64,000 nucleotides of DNA from Roseovarius sp. (lineage in GTDB: Bacteria; Pseudomonadota; Alphaproteobacteria; Rhodobacterales; Rhodobacteraceae): assembly GCA_014359765.1 (NCBI GenBank), contig JACIYT010000002.1, forward strand, positions 186,001 to 250,000, given 5' to 3'. The notes below the pieces were generated by a model. It did not search any database. It was not told the origin of the DNA and saw only the letters and a list, made by a program, of their open reading frames with translations. Below, in pieces: positions 52,607-59,955 of this stretch. The position numbers and the translations under genes were made by a program. The stretch's first letter is position 1. Every line of letters starts with the position of its first letter.

Positions 52607-54217
52607 ATGACCAGGAAAACCGACAGGATGCTGATCGACCGGCTCGCCATGGCTGCGCGGACGGGCAGCATCTCGCGCCGGTCCTTCATGCATTATGCCA
52701 CCGCCGCCGGCGTGACCGCCTCGGCGGCCACCGGCCTCTGGACCACATCGGCCGCCGCCGCGCCGCGCCGCGGCGGCACGTTCCGCTGGGGCGTGCATGA
52801 CGGCAACACCTCCGACACGCACGATCCGGGCACCTATGTGACGCGCCAGATGATCTTTCTGGCGCATACCCATCGCAGCTATCTGACGATGATCACGCCG
52901 GAGAACACGCTCGGCCCCGATCTGGCGACCGGCTGGGAGGCGAGCCCGGATGCGACCGAATGGACCTTTACGCTCAACCCCAATGCCAGCTTCCACAGTG
53001 GCAAGTCACTCACCGCCCAGGATGTGGTGGACAGCCTCAACCACCATCGCGGTGACGCGAGCACCTCGGCGGCCAAGGCGCTCCTGAGCGATGTGACCGA
53101 TATCCGCGCCGATGGCGATCACACGGTGATCATCACCCTTTCGCGCGGCAATGCCGACCTGCCCTGGCTGATGACCGACTATCACTTCGTGATCTGCCCG
53201 TCGAACGGCGACGGCACGATCAACTGGCAGTCGGGCGACGGCACCGGCCCCTACAGGATCGACTCGGGCGAGTTCGGGGTTCAGTGGGAGCTGAGCCGCC
53301 ATGACGGCTGGCATGGCGAGGGCGCGTGGTTCGACAAGGTCAACATGATCGTGCTCAACGACCCCAACGCGCGCCAGACCGCGCTTGTGACGGGGGATGT
53401 GGACGCCGTCTCGCTGATCGAGCTCAAGACCATGGCGCTGTTGCAGCGCAACCCCGATATCAAGGTGGACAACATCCCTTCGGGCGGCGCGATCACCATG
53501 CCGATGTTCGTGGATACCGCGCCCTTCGACGATGTGCGCGTGCGCACCGCGCTCAAGCTGGCGATCGACCGCGACGACATCATCGAGAAGATCGCGTTCG
53601 GCGCGGCCACCAAGGGCAACGATTTCCACCTCTCGCCGGTGCAGCCCTACTGGCCCGACGACATCCCGCAGCGCGAATACGATCCCGACCAGGCGAAATC
53701 GCTGCTCCGGGAGGCCGGACAGGAAGGGCTGCGGGTCAACCTGTCGGTGGCCGAGAGCGTCTATACCGGGGCCGTGGACATGTGCGTGCTCTATGCCGAA
53801 CACGCCAAGGCCGCGGGCATCAACATCAATGTCGTGCGCGAGCCCTCGGACGGGTATTATTCCGATGTCTGGCTGAAGAAGCCGTTCATGGCCGTATCCT
53901 GGGGCGCGCGCCCGACGCCGGACGTGATGTTCACGCTGGCCTACAAGGACGATGCCGCCTGGAACGAGAGCCGCTGGAAGAACCCGCGCTTCAACGAGCT
54001 GCTGCTTCAGGCCAAGTCGGAGCTCGACGATAACCTGCGCGCCGAGATGTATCGCGAGATGTGCCTGCTGATGCGCGATGATGGCGGCACGCTGCTGCCC
54101 TTCTTCAACAACTGGGTCTTTGCGCGCGGCAAGGGCGTCGAGCGGGGCGAGAATGTCGCCGCCAGCTGGGAATGCGACGGCGCCCGCGCGGCAAGCCGGT
54201 GGTGGTTCGCGGCCTGA
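52607..54217 (+). CDS. ABC transporter substrate-binding protein, peptide/opine type (family 5)
   Basis: 536 aa from the ATG at 52607. The N-terminus has TGSISRRSFMHYATAAGVTA, a twin-arginine-like export signal ending near TSAAAAP. The family 5 solute-binding pattern is clear: RRGGTFRWGVHDGNTSDTHD, LGPDLATGWEASPDATEWTF, LNPNASFHSGKSLTAQDVVD and VRTALKLAIDRDDIIEKIAF. Its substrate is probably a peptide or similar small amino compound; it cannot be fixed from sequence. It heads the operon with two permeases and a fused ATPase. Confidence 0.92.
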   Translation: MTRKTDRMLIDRLAMAARTGSISRRSFMHYATAAGVTASAATGLWTTSAAAAPRRGGTFRWGVHDGNTSDTHDPGTYVTRQMIFLAHTHRSYLTMITPENTLGPDLATGWEASPDATEWTFTLNPNASFHSGKSLTAQDVVDSLNHHRGDASTSAAKALLSDVTDIRADGDHTVIITLSRGNADLPWLMTDYHFVICPSNGDGTINWQSGDGTGPYRIDSGEFGVQWELSRHDGWHGEGAWFDKVNMIVLNDPNARQTALVTGDVDAVSLIELKTMALLQRNPDIKVDNIPSGGAITMPMFVDTAPFDDVRVRTALKLAIDRDDIIEKIAFGAATKGNDFHLSPVQPYWPDDIPQREYDPDQAKSLLREAGQEGLRVNLSVAESVYTGAVDMCVLYAEHAKAAGININVVREPSDGYYSDVWLKKPFMAVSWGARPTPDVMFTLAYKDDAAWNESRWKNPRFNELLLQAKSELDDNLRAEMYREMCLLMRDDGGTLLPFFNNWVFARGKGVERGENVAASWECDGARAASRWWFAA

Positions 54218-54235
54218 GCGCGACCCGTTGATCCC

Positions 54236-54263
54236 GCCCGGCCCCCGGCGACGGGGGCCGGGC
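54236..54263 (+). terminator. Strong intra-operon hairpin after the binding-protein gene
   Basis: A perfect 12-bp stem (GCCCGGCCCCCG against CGGGGGCCGGGC) closed by a GCGA tetraloop, without a T run, lies 18 bp after the binding-protein stop and 80 bp before the first permease. Such hairpins protect the upstream mRNA or reduce read-through, giving more binding protein than permease. Confidence 0.65.
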
Positions 54264-54342
54264 CTGTGCATGGGATGCTCCGGGCTGGGCAGGCCGGGGC
54301 GCCGAAAAAAGAACAAATCAGGAATGACAGCAGGAGGGAAAG

Positions 54343-55299
54343 ATGGGGGACATCCTGGGGCTCGTGGCCAGGCGGCTCGGGCTGGGCGTGATCATTCTTC
54401 TTGTCGTGTCCGTGATCATCTTCTTCATGGTCGAGCTGCTGCCCGGCGATGTCGCGCAGGCGGTGCTGGGCCAGGGGGCGACGCCCGAGAACCTCGCCGC
54501 GCTGCGCCGCGAGATGGGGCTCGATGAACCGGCCATCATGCGCTATCTGGGCTGGCTCAAGGGCGCGCTGGTGCTCGATTTCGGCAATTCCATCGTCACC
54601 GGGGCGAGCGTCTCGGCCACCATCGGCACCCGTTTCGCCAACACGCTGTTCCTTGCCAGCTATGCCGCCGTCATCGCCGTGCCGGTGTCGATCCTGCTCG
54701 GGGTGCTGGTGGCGCTCCTGCGCAATACGATCTTCGACCGGGTGGCGAACGTGGCCACGCTCACCGCGATTTCGAGCCCCGAATTCTTTCTCGGCTACAT
54801 CCTGATCCTCTACCTGTCGGTCAAGACCGGCATGTTCCCCGCCATTGCCAGCCTGCGCGAGGGCATGAGTTTCGGCGATCTGCTCTATCGCACCTTCCTG
54901 CCCGCGCTGACGCTGGTGCTGGTGGTCACGGCCCACATGATGCGCATGACCCGCGCGGCGATCATCAACCTGCTGGCCTCGCCCTATATCGAGATGGCCC
55001 GCCTCAAGGGCACGCCGCCCTGGAAGGTGATCGTGAAGCACGCGCTGCCCAATGCCTGGGCGCCGATCATCAACGTGGTGGCGCTGAACCTCGCCTATCT
55101 GATCACCGGCGTGGTGCTGGTGGAGGTCGTGTTCGTCTATCCCGGCATCGGTCAGGCGCTGGTCGATGCGGTGTCCAAGCGCGATTTCCCCGTGGTGCAG
55201 GCCTGCTGCCTGATCTTTGCGGCGACATTCATCCTGCTCAACCTCGCGGCGGATGTGGGGGCGATCCTCACCAATCCGCGTCTGCGGCATCCGAAATAA
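54343..55299 (+). CDS. ABC transporter permease, DppB type
   Basis: 318 aa, six predicted membrane helices starting with LGLGVIILLVVSVIIFFMVE. The DppB/OppB features are present: GDVAQAVLGQGATPENLAAL, GLDEPAIMRYLGWLKGALVL, and the EAA-type loop YIEMARLKGTPPWKVIVKHA facing the ATPase. AGGAGGGAAAG precedes the start. It ends 12 bp before the second permease gene. Confidence 0.93.
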   Translation: MGDILGLVARRLGLGVIILLVVSVIIFFMVELLPGDVAQAVLGQGATPENLAALRREMGLDEPAIMRYLGWLKGALVLDFGNSIVTGASVSATIGTRFANTLFLASYAAVIAVPVSILLGVLVALLRNTIFDRVANVATLTAISSPEFFLGYILILYLSVKTGMFPAIASLREGMSFGDLLYRTFLPALTLVLVVTAHMMRMTRAAIINLLASPYIEMARLKGTPPWKVIVKHALPNAWAPIINVVALNLAYLITGVVLVEVVFVYPGIGQALVDAVSKRDFPVVQACCLIFAATFILLNLAADVGAILTNPRLRHPK

Positions 55300-55311
55300 G
55301 GGGGCTGGGAC

Positions 55312-56550
55312 ATGAGCGTTTTCGTCATCCTCTACTACACGGCGTTGCTGGCGGCCTCGTGCCTCGCGGCGTTTTACGAGAAGCGCCAGGCCTTCGTGCT
55401 GCTCTTTTCGCTCACGCTCGTCTCCTTCCTGCTGGGGATCCTGGGCGGGGTGGGCGCGCTGCGCTTCGTGGCGGGGGCGGCAGGGCTTCTGGCGCTGGCG
55501 GCGATGGTGTCCTATGCGTTTCGCGAATTCCTCATCGTCATCGCGCCGGCCAACATCGCGAAGGAGCTGCGCACCGCGCCGCTCACCGCCGGTTTCGGCA
55601 TGTTCGTGATCTTCACCTACGCGATCGCGGGCATCTTTGCGCCCTGGATCGCGCCGTTCGGCGAGGCGCAGGTGATCGCCTCGGCCTTTGCACCGGCGGA
55701 TGAGACGATGCTGCTCGGGGCGGATCAGCTCGGCCGGGACATGTTCAGCCGGATCATCTACGGCGCGCGCAACACCGTGGCGCTGGCGCTGGCGGGCACG
55801 GTGCTGGCCTTCGTGCTCGGGGCGATGGCGGGGCTTCTGGCGGCGACGACGGGGGGCTGGTTCGATCAGTTCCTCGGGCGCATGTCGGATGTGATCATGT
55901 CGATCCCCTCGCTGATCTTCGCGCTGCTGATGCTGTCGATCTTCGGCGGCGAACTGGCCAACAACACGACGAGCTTCTGGCTGCTGGGCGGATTCGCGGT
56001 GATCGTGGGGGTCCTCTTCGTCACGGCGGTGGCCGAGGGCAGCGTGCTCTCCTGGGGGATCGGGCTGCTGGTGATGGCGGGGATCGCGGTGGCCTTTGCA
56101 GGCGGGATGCTCGCGCTGTTCCACCCGTCCGAGATCATCCTCATCCTGGTGGTGGCGGTGATCTACAGCCCGCGCGTCTTTCGCCTGACGCGCGCGGTGG
56201 CGGGCAATGTGGTGGTGATGGACTATATCGAGGCGGCCCGGCTGAGGGGCGAGCGGCGCTGGTATCTGATCCGCCGCGAGATCCTGCCCAACGTGACCGC
56301 GCCGCTGGTGGCGGAATTCGGCCTCGAATTCTGCTTCGTGTTCCTGCTGATCGCGGGACTTTCGTTCCTCGGCCTCGGCATCCAGCCGCCGACGGCGGAC
56401 TGGGGCTCGATGGTGCGCGAGAACGCGACGCTGATTTCGTTCGGCGAGCTGACCCCGCTCATCCCGGCGGCGGCCATCGCGCTGCTGACGGTGGCGGTCA
56501 ATTTCGTGGTGGACTGGATGCTCTACCGCTCCTCCGGCCTGAAGGTGTGA
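55312..56550 (+). CDS. ABC transporter permease, DppC type, enlarged
   Basis: 412 aa, clearly longer than the usual 270-310. The DppC parts are the N-terminal IAPFGEAQVIASAFAPADET, LGADQLGRDMFSRIIYGARN, MSDVIMSIPSLIFALLMLSI, the EAA loop MDYIEAARLRGERRWYLIRR and GLSFLGLGIQPPTADWGSMV. Two extra pieces are present: about 70 residues with three membrane helices at the N-terminus, and about 65 residues with two or three helices inserted between SIFGGELANNTT and LILVVAVIYSPRVFRLTRAV, that is inside the permease domain. Their role is unknown. Confidence 0.9.
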   Translation: MSVFVILYYTALLAASCLAAFYEKRQAFVLLFSLTLVSFLLGILGGVGALRFVAGAAGLLALAAMVSYAFREFLIVIAPANIAKELRTAPLTAGFGMFVIFTYAIAGIFAPWIAPFGEAQVIASAFAPADETMLLGADQLGRDMFSRIIYGARNTVALALAGTVLAFVLGAMAGLLAATTGGWFDQFLGRMSDVIMSIPSLIFALLMLSIFGGELANNTTSFWLLGGFAVIVGVLFVTAVAEGSVLSWGIGLLVMAGIAVAFAGGMLALFHPSEIILILVVAVIYSPRVFRLTRAVAGNVVVMDYIEAARLRGERRWYLIRREILPNVTAPLVAEFGLEFCFVFLLIAGLSFLGLGIQPPTADWGSMVRENATLISFGELTPLIPAAAIALLTVAVNFVVDWMLYRSSGLKV

Positions 56551-56554
56551 CCCC

Positions 56555-58249
56555 ATGACCAGGAAGAAGAAAGACGTGCTGCTGAAGATCCGCGATCTCT
56601 GGATCGAGGGCTATTCCGAAGAGACCTGGGTGCCGATCATCAAGGGGGTCGATCTCACGCTCCACCGGGGCGAGGTGATGGGCCTCATCGGCGAATCGGG
56701 CGCGGGGAAATCGACGCTCGGCGCGGCGGCGATGGGCTATGCCCGCGACGGCACGCGCATCGCGCGCGGCTCGATCGAGTTCGACGGCATGGAGCTGACC
56801 ACCGCGACCGAGGCCGAGCGGCGGATGCTGCGCGGCTCGCGCATCGCCTATGTTGCGCAATCGGCGGCGGCCTCGTTCAACCCGGCGCACAAGATCATCG
56901 ACCAGCACACCGAGGCGCCGCTGCAATACCGGCTCAAGAAGCGGATGGAGGCGCAGGAGGACGCGATCGAGCTCTATCGCCGGCTGCGCCTGCCCAATCC
57001 GGAGGAGATCGGCTTTCGCTATCCGCATCAGGTCTCGGGCGGGCAGTTGCAGCGCGCGATGACGGCGATGGCCATGTCGTGCCGCCCCGATCTCATCATC
57101 TTCGACGAGCCGACGACCGCGCTCGACGTGACCACGCAGATCGAGGTTCTGGCCGCGATCCGCGATATCGTCGAGCAATTCGACACCGCCGCGCTCTACA
57201 TCACCCACGATCTTGCGGTGGTGGCGCAGATGGCCGACACGATCAAGGTGCTGCTCAAGGGCGAAGAGGTCGAGGAGGCCCCCACCCGCGAGATGCTCGA
57301 CAATCCGCAGGAGGACTATACGCGGTCGCTCTGGGCGGTGCGCAGCTTCAGGCGGCCGCAGAAATCGCGTCCCGAGGGGGCGGTGCCGCTCATCTCGGTG
57401 CGCAATGTCGATGCCGCCTATCCCGGCGGCGAGCAGATCCTCCACGATGTGAGCTTTGACATCCACGAAGGCATGACCGTGGCCGTCGTGGGCGAGAGCG
57501 GCTCGGGCAAATCCACCACGGCGCGGGTGATCACCGGCCTTCTGCCGCCATCGCGGGGCGAGGTTCTCTTTCGGGGAGAGCCGCTGCCGCCGAGCTACAA
57601 GGGCCGCACCAGGGACCAGCTGCGCCAGTGCCAGATGATCTATCAGATGGCCGATACCGCGCTCAATCCCAAGCTGCGGATCTCCGAGCTGATCGGCCGG
57701 CCCGCGCAGTTCTATGGCGGGCTCAAGGGCGCTGCGCTCAAGAACCGGGTCGATGCGCTGCTCGACATGATCGAGCTGGAGCCCTCGCAATATTACAACC
57801 GCTACCCGACAGAATTGTCGGGCGGGCAGAAACAGCGCATCGGCATCGCCCGCGCGCTGGCGGCCGAGCCTGCCTTCATCATCTGCGACGAGGTGACCTC
57901 GGCGCTCGATCAGCTTGTGGCCGAGGGGATCCTGCGCCTTCTCGACCGGCTGCAGAAGGAGCTGAACCTTGCCTACATGTTCATCACCCACGACCTTGCC
58001 ACGGTGCGCGCCATCGCCGACGAGGTGGTGGTGATGCAGCATGGCAAGGTGGTCGAACAGGGCCCCAAGGACGCCATGTTCACGCCGCCGCATCACCCCT
58101 ATACCGACCTGCTGCTCAGTTCGGTGCCGGAGATGGACCCCGACTGGCTGACCACCCTGCTCGAGGAGCGGGGTGTGGACAACGTGGGCGATGCGGCGTC
58201 GGCGCGGATGGATCCGAACGATCCCAGGCTGACCGGCGCGCGCGCCTGA
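56555..58249 (+). CDS. ABC transporter ATP-binding protein, fused DppD-DppF type
   Basis: 564 aa with two complete nucleotide-binding domains. First: Walker A GLIGESGAGKSTLGAAAMGY, signature QVSGGQLQRAMTAMAMSCRP, Walker B LIIFDEPTTALDV and His switch YITHDLAVV. Second: AVVGESGSGKSTTARVITGL, ELSGGQKQRIGIARALAAEP, FIICDEVTSALDQ and FITHDLATV. In the second domain Glu follows Asp-Cys as usual. The arrangement corresponds to DppD and DppF joined in one chain, as in other alphaproteobacterial oligopeptide systems. It ends 3 bp from the stop of the opposite soeC gene. Confidence 0.94.
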   Translation: MTRKKKDVLLKIRDLWIEGYSEETWVPIIKGVDLTLHRGEVMGLIGESGAGKSTLGAAAMGYARDGTRIARGSIEFDGMELTTATEAERRMLRGSRIAYVAQSAAASFNPAHKIIDQHTEAPLQYRLKKRMEAQEDAIELYRRLRLPNPEEIGFRYPHQVSGGQLQRAMTAMAMSCRPDLIIFDEPTTALDVTTQIEVLAAIRDIVEQFDTAALYITHDLAVVAQMADTIKVLLKGEEVEEAPTREMLDNPQEDYTRSLWAVRSFRRPQKSRPEGAVPLISVRNVDAAYPGGEQILHDVSFDIHEGMTVAVVGESGSGKSTTARVITGLLPPSRGEVLFRGEPLPPSYKGRTRDQLRQCQMIYQMADTALNPKLRISELIGRPAQFYGGLKGAALKNRVDALLDMIELEPSQYYNRYPTELSGGQKQRIGIARALAAEPAFIICDEVTSALDQLVAEGILRLLDRLQKELNLAYMFITHDLATVRAIADEVVVMQHGKVVEQGPKDAMFTPPHHPYTDLLLSSVPEMDPDWLTTLLEERGVDNVGDAASARMDPNDPRLTGARA

Positions 58250-58252
58250 GCC

Positions 58253-59125
58253 TTATCGCCTGCCGTAATAGAGGCCGACGACATGCTCGGCCTCGGCGAA
58301 GAACAGCCAGCGCGCGGCGGCGATACCCGCTAGGTGGGCGAGCACGGCCAGCGCCGCGAGCGCGTGGGAAAAGGGCAGGGCGAGCAGCACCACAGGCAGG
58401 GCATAGCCAAGCGCGAGGGCGATCACCCGCAGGCGCGCGGCGTGCTTGCGCCCGACCTCGTGAACCATTTCGCGCAACAGATAGTTCGTGCCGGTATGCG
58501 GCGGCGCGAAACTGCGCACCGCGCCGATCCGGCCCAGCCCGGTGGCGCTGGCAAGATCACTGCCGCTTGTGGCCAGAGCAACGTCGCCGCGCCGCCACCA
58601 CGCGACCTGCACCAGTGCCGCGAGCGCCAGCAGAACCATCGCCGCCGTGACCTGCCCCGCCAGAAGCGCGCCGCCGCCCAGCGCGACGCCGAGGAACAGC
58701 GCGGGCGTGAGCGGCGTGCGCCAGCGCGGCACGCTGGTCAACTGTGCATAGATCATCGAGGTGGTGAAAACCGTGCCCAGCGCCAGTGCCGCACCAAGCC
58801 AGCCCAGCACCGCGAGACGGGTGTCGAAAAACACCAGCCCCGCGCCGTGGACGGCCATGACCAGCAGCGCGGCGACCGAGCACACCCCCTCCCGCGAGAG
58901 CCAGCTCGAGCGCCATTGGCGCAATGCCTTCCACGCGCGTTCGGGGTGGCCCAGATGAAAGGTCGAGGCCATGAGCCCCCCCCCCGCCAGCCCGCAGGCG
59001 AGGGCGTAAAACGCAAGAGCCACCCAGCCGCTGACGGCAGGCAGGCCGAGGCCGAGCCAGAACAAGAGCCCGAATCCCGCGCCCGAAAGCGTGGTGAAGA
59101 TGATGACCGAAGGGGCGGGATGCAT
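58253..59125 (-). CDS. soeC: Membrane anchor subunit of the molybdoenzyme (DmsC/SoeC-like)
   Basis: 290 aa from the ATG at 59125 (MHPAPSVIIFTTLSGAGFGL), 1 bp after the soeB stop; the ORF extending to 59224 overlaps soeB and is not used. Eight membrane helices with the DmsC pattern (STFHLGHPERAWKALRQWRS; SWLSREGVCSVAALLVMAVH; YLLREMVHEVGRKHAARLRV). It anchors the enzyme to the inner membrane and passes electrons to the quinone pool. It is the last gene of the soe group. Confidence 0.88.
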   Translation of the reverse strand: MHPAPSVIIFTTLSGAGFGLLFWLGLGLPAVSGWVALAFYALACGLAGGGLMASTFHLGHPERAWKALRQWRSSWLSREGVCSVAALLVMAVHGAGLVFFDTRLAVLGWLGAALALGTVFTTSMIYAQLTSVPRWRTPLTPALFLGVALGGGALLAGQVTAAMVLLALAALVQVAWWRRGDVALATSGSDLASATGLGRIGAVRSFAPPHTGTNYLLREMVHEVGRKHAARLRVIALALGYALPVVLLALPFSHALAALAVLAHLAGIAAARWLFFAEAEHVVGLYYGRR

Positions 59126-59126
59126 G

Positions 59127-59873
59127 TCAGAGCCTCTCCAATGCGCGGTCGAGCCAGCCGAGAAAGCCCCCGGGCTCATCGGCCACGGGCGCGAGAAGCG
59201 GCGCCAGCACGTCCACCTCGTCAAGCCGGTCGCGCGGGCGCGGCGGCAGGTATTTGTTCACGGGCTTCGTGCCCTGTTCGGGCATGAGATCCATGCCGCC
59301 GCGCTCCTTGACCAGAAGGCTCACCGCGCTTGTCGGGTCGCCCAGATCGCCGAAATGTCGCGCGCCTGCCGGGCAGGTGCGCACGCAGGCCGGCACACGG
59401 TCCTCCTCGGGGAGGTTCTCGTTATGGATGCGATCGACGCAGAGGGTGCATTTCTTCATCACCCCTTCGGCCGCGTCCATCTCGCGCGCGCCGTAAGGGC
59501 AGGCCCAGGCGCAGAGCCCGCAGCCGATGCAATCGCTCTCGTTGACCAGAACGATGCCGTCCTCCACGCGCTTGTAGCTGGCCCCGGTCGGGCAGACGGT
59601 GACGCAAGGGGCGTTGTCGCAATGCAGGCAGGATTTGGGGAAATGCACCAGCTGCGCCGCGCCCGCATCGGGCGTCACCTCGTAGCTGTGGACGCGGTTG
59701 AGAAAGGTGCCCGAGGGCGCGGCGCCGTACGGATCCTCATCGGAGAGCGGCGCGCCGTAATTCTCGGTGTTCCAGCCCTTGCAGGCGATGACGCAGGCAT
59801 GACAGCCGACGCAGGTATCGAGGTCGATCACAAGGCCGAGCTTGCGGGTGGTGGTATCGGGCAGGGTCGTCAT
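59127..59873 (-). CDS. soeB: Iron-sulfur subunit of the molybdoenzyme (four [4Fe-4S] clusters)
   Basis: 248 aa from the ATG at 59873 (MTTLPDTTTRKLGLVIDLDT). Four ferredoxin-type Cys groups are visible: CVGCHACVIACKGWN, CLHCDNAPCVTVCPTG, CIGCGLCAWACPYGA and CTLCVDR...CVRTCPAGA. The spacing is that of DmsB/SoeB electron-transfer subunits. It takes electrons from the SoeA molybdenum centre to SoeC. The stop of soeA lies 82 bp upstream of its start. Confidence 0.92.
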   Translation of the reverse strand: MTTLPDTTTRKLGLVIDLDTCVGCHACVIACKGWNTENYGAPLSDEDPYGAAPSGTFLNRVHSYEVTPDAGAAQLVHFPKSCLHCDNAPCVTVCPTGASYKRVEDGIVLVNESDCIGCGLCAWACPYGAREMDAAEGVMKKCTLCVDRIHNENLPEEDRVPACVRTCPAGARHFGDLGDPTSAVSLLVKERGGMDLMPEQGTKPVNKYLPPRPRDRLDEVDVLAPLLAPVADEPGGFLGWLDRALERL

Positions 59874-59955
59874 GGCCGGCCTTTGCGCCTGTGGTCGGGG
59901 AGGGACTGGGGCGCTGCCCCAGACCCCGGAGTATTTCGGGAAAGATGAAGCAGGG

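Noticed and set aside
54007..56556. 849-residue minus-strand ORF opposite the permease genes
   Set aside because: His/Arg/Glu-rich shadow of membrane-protein genes.
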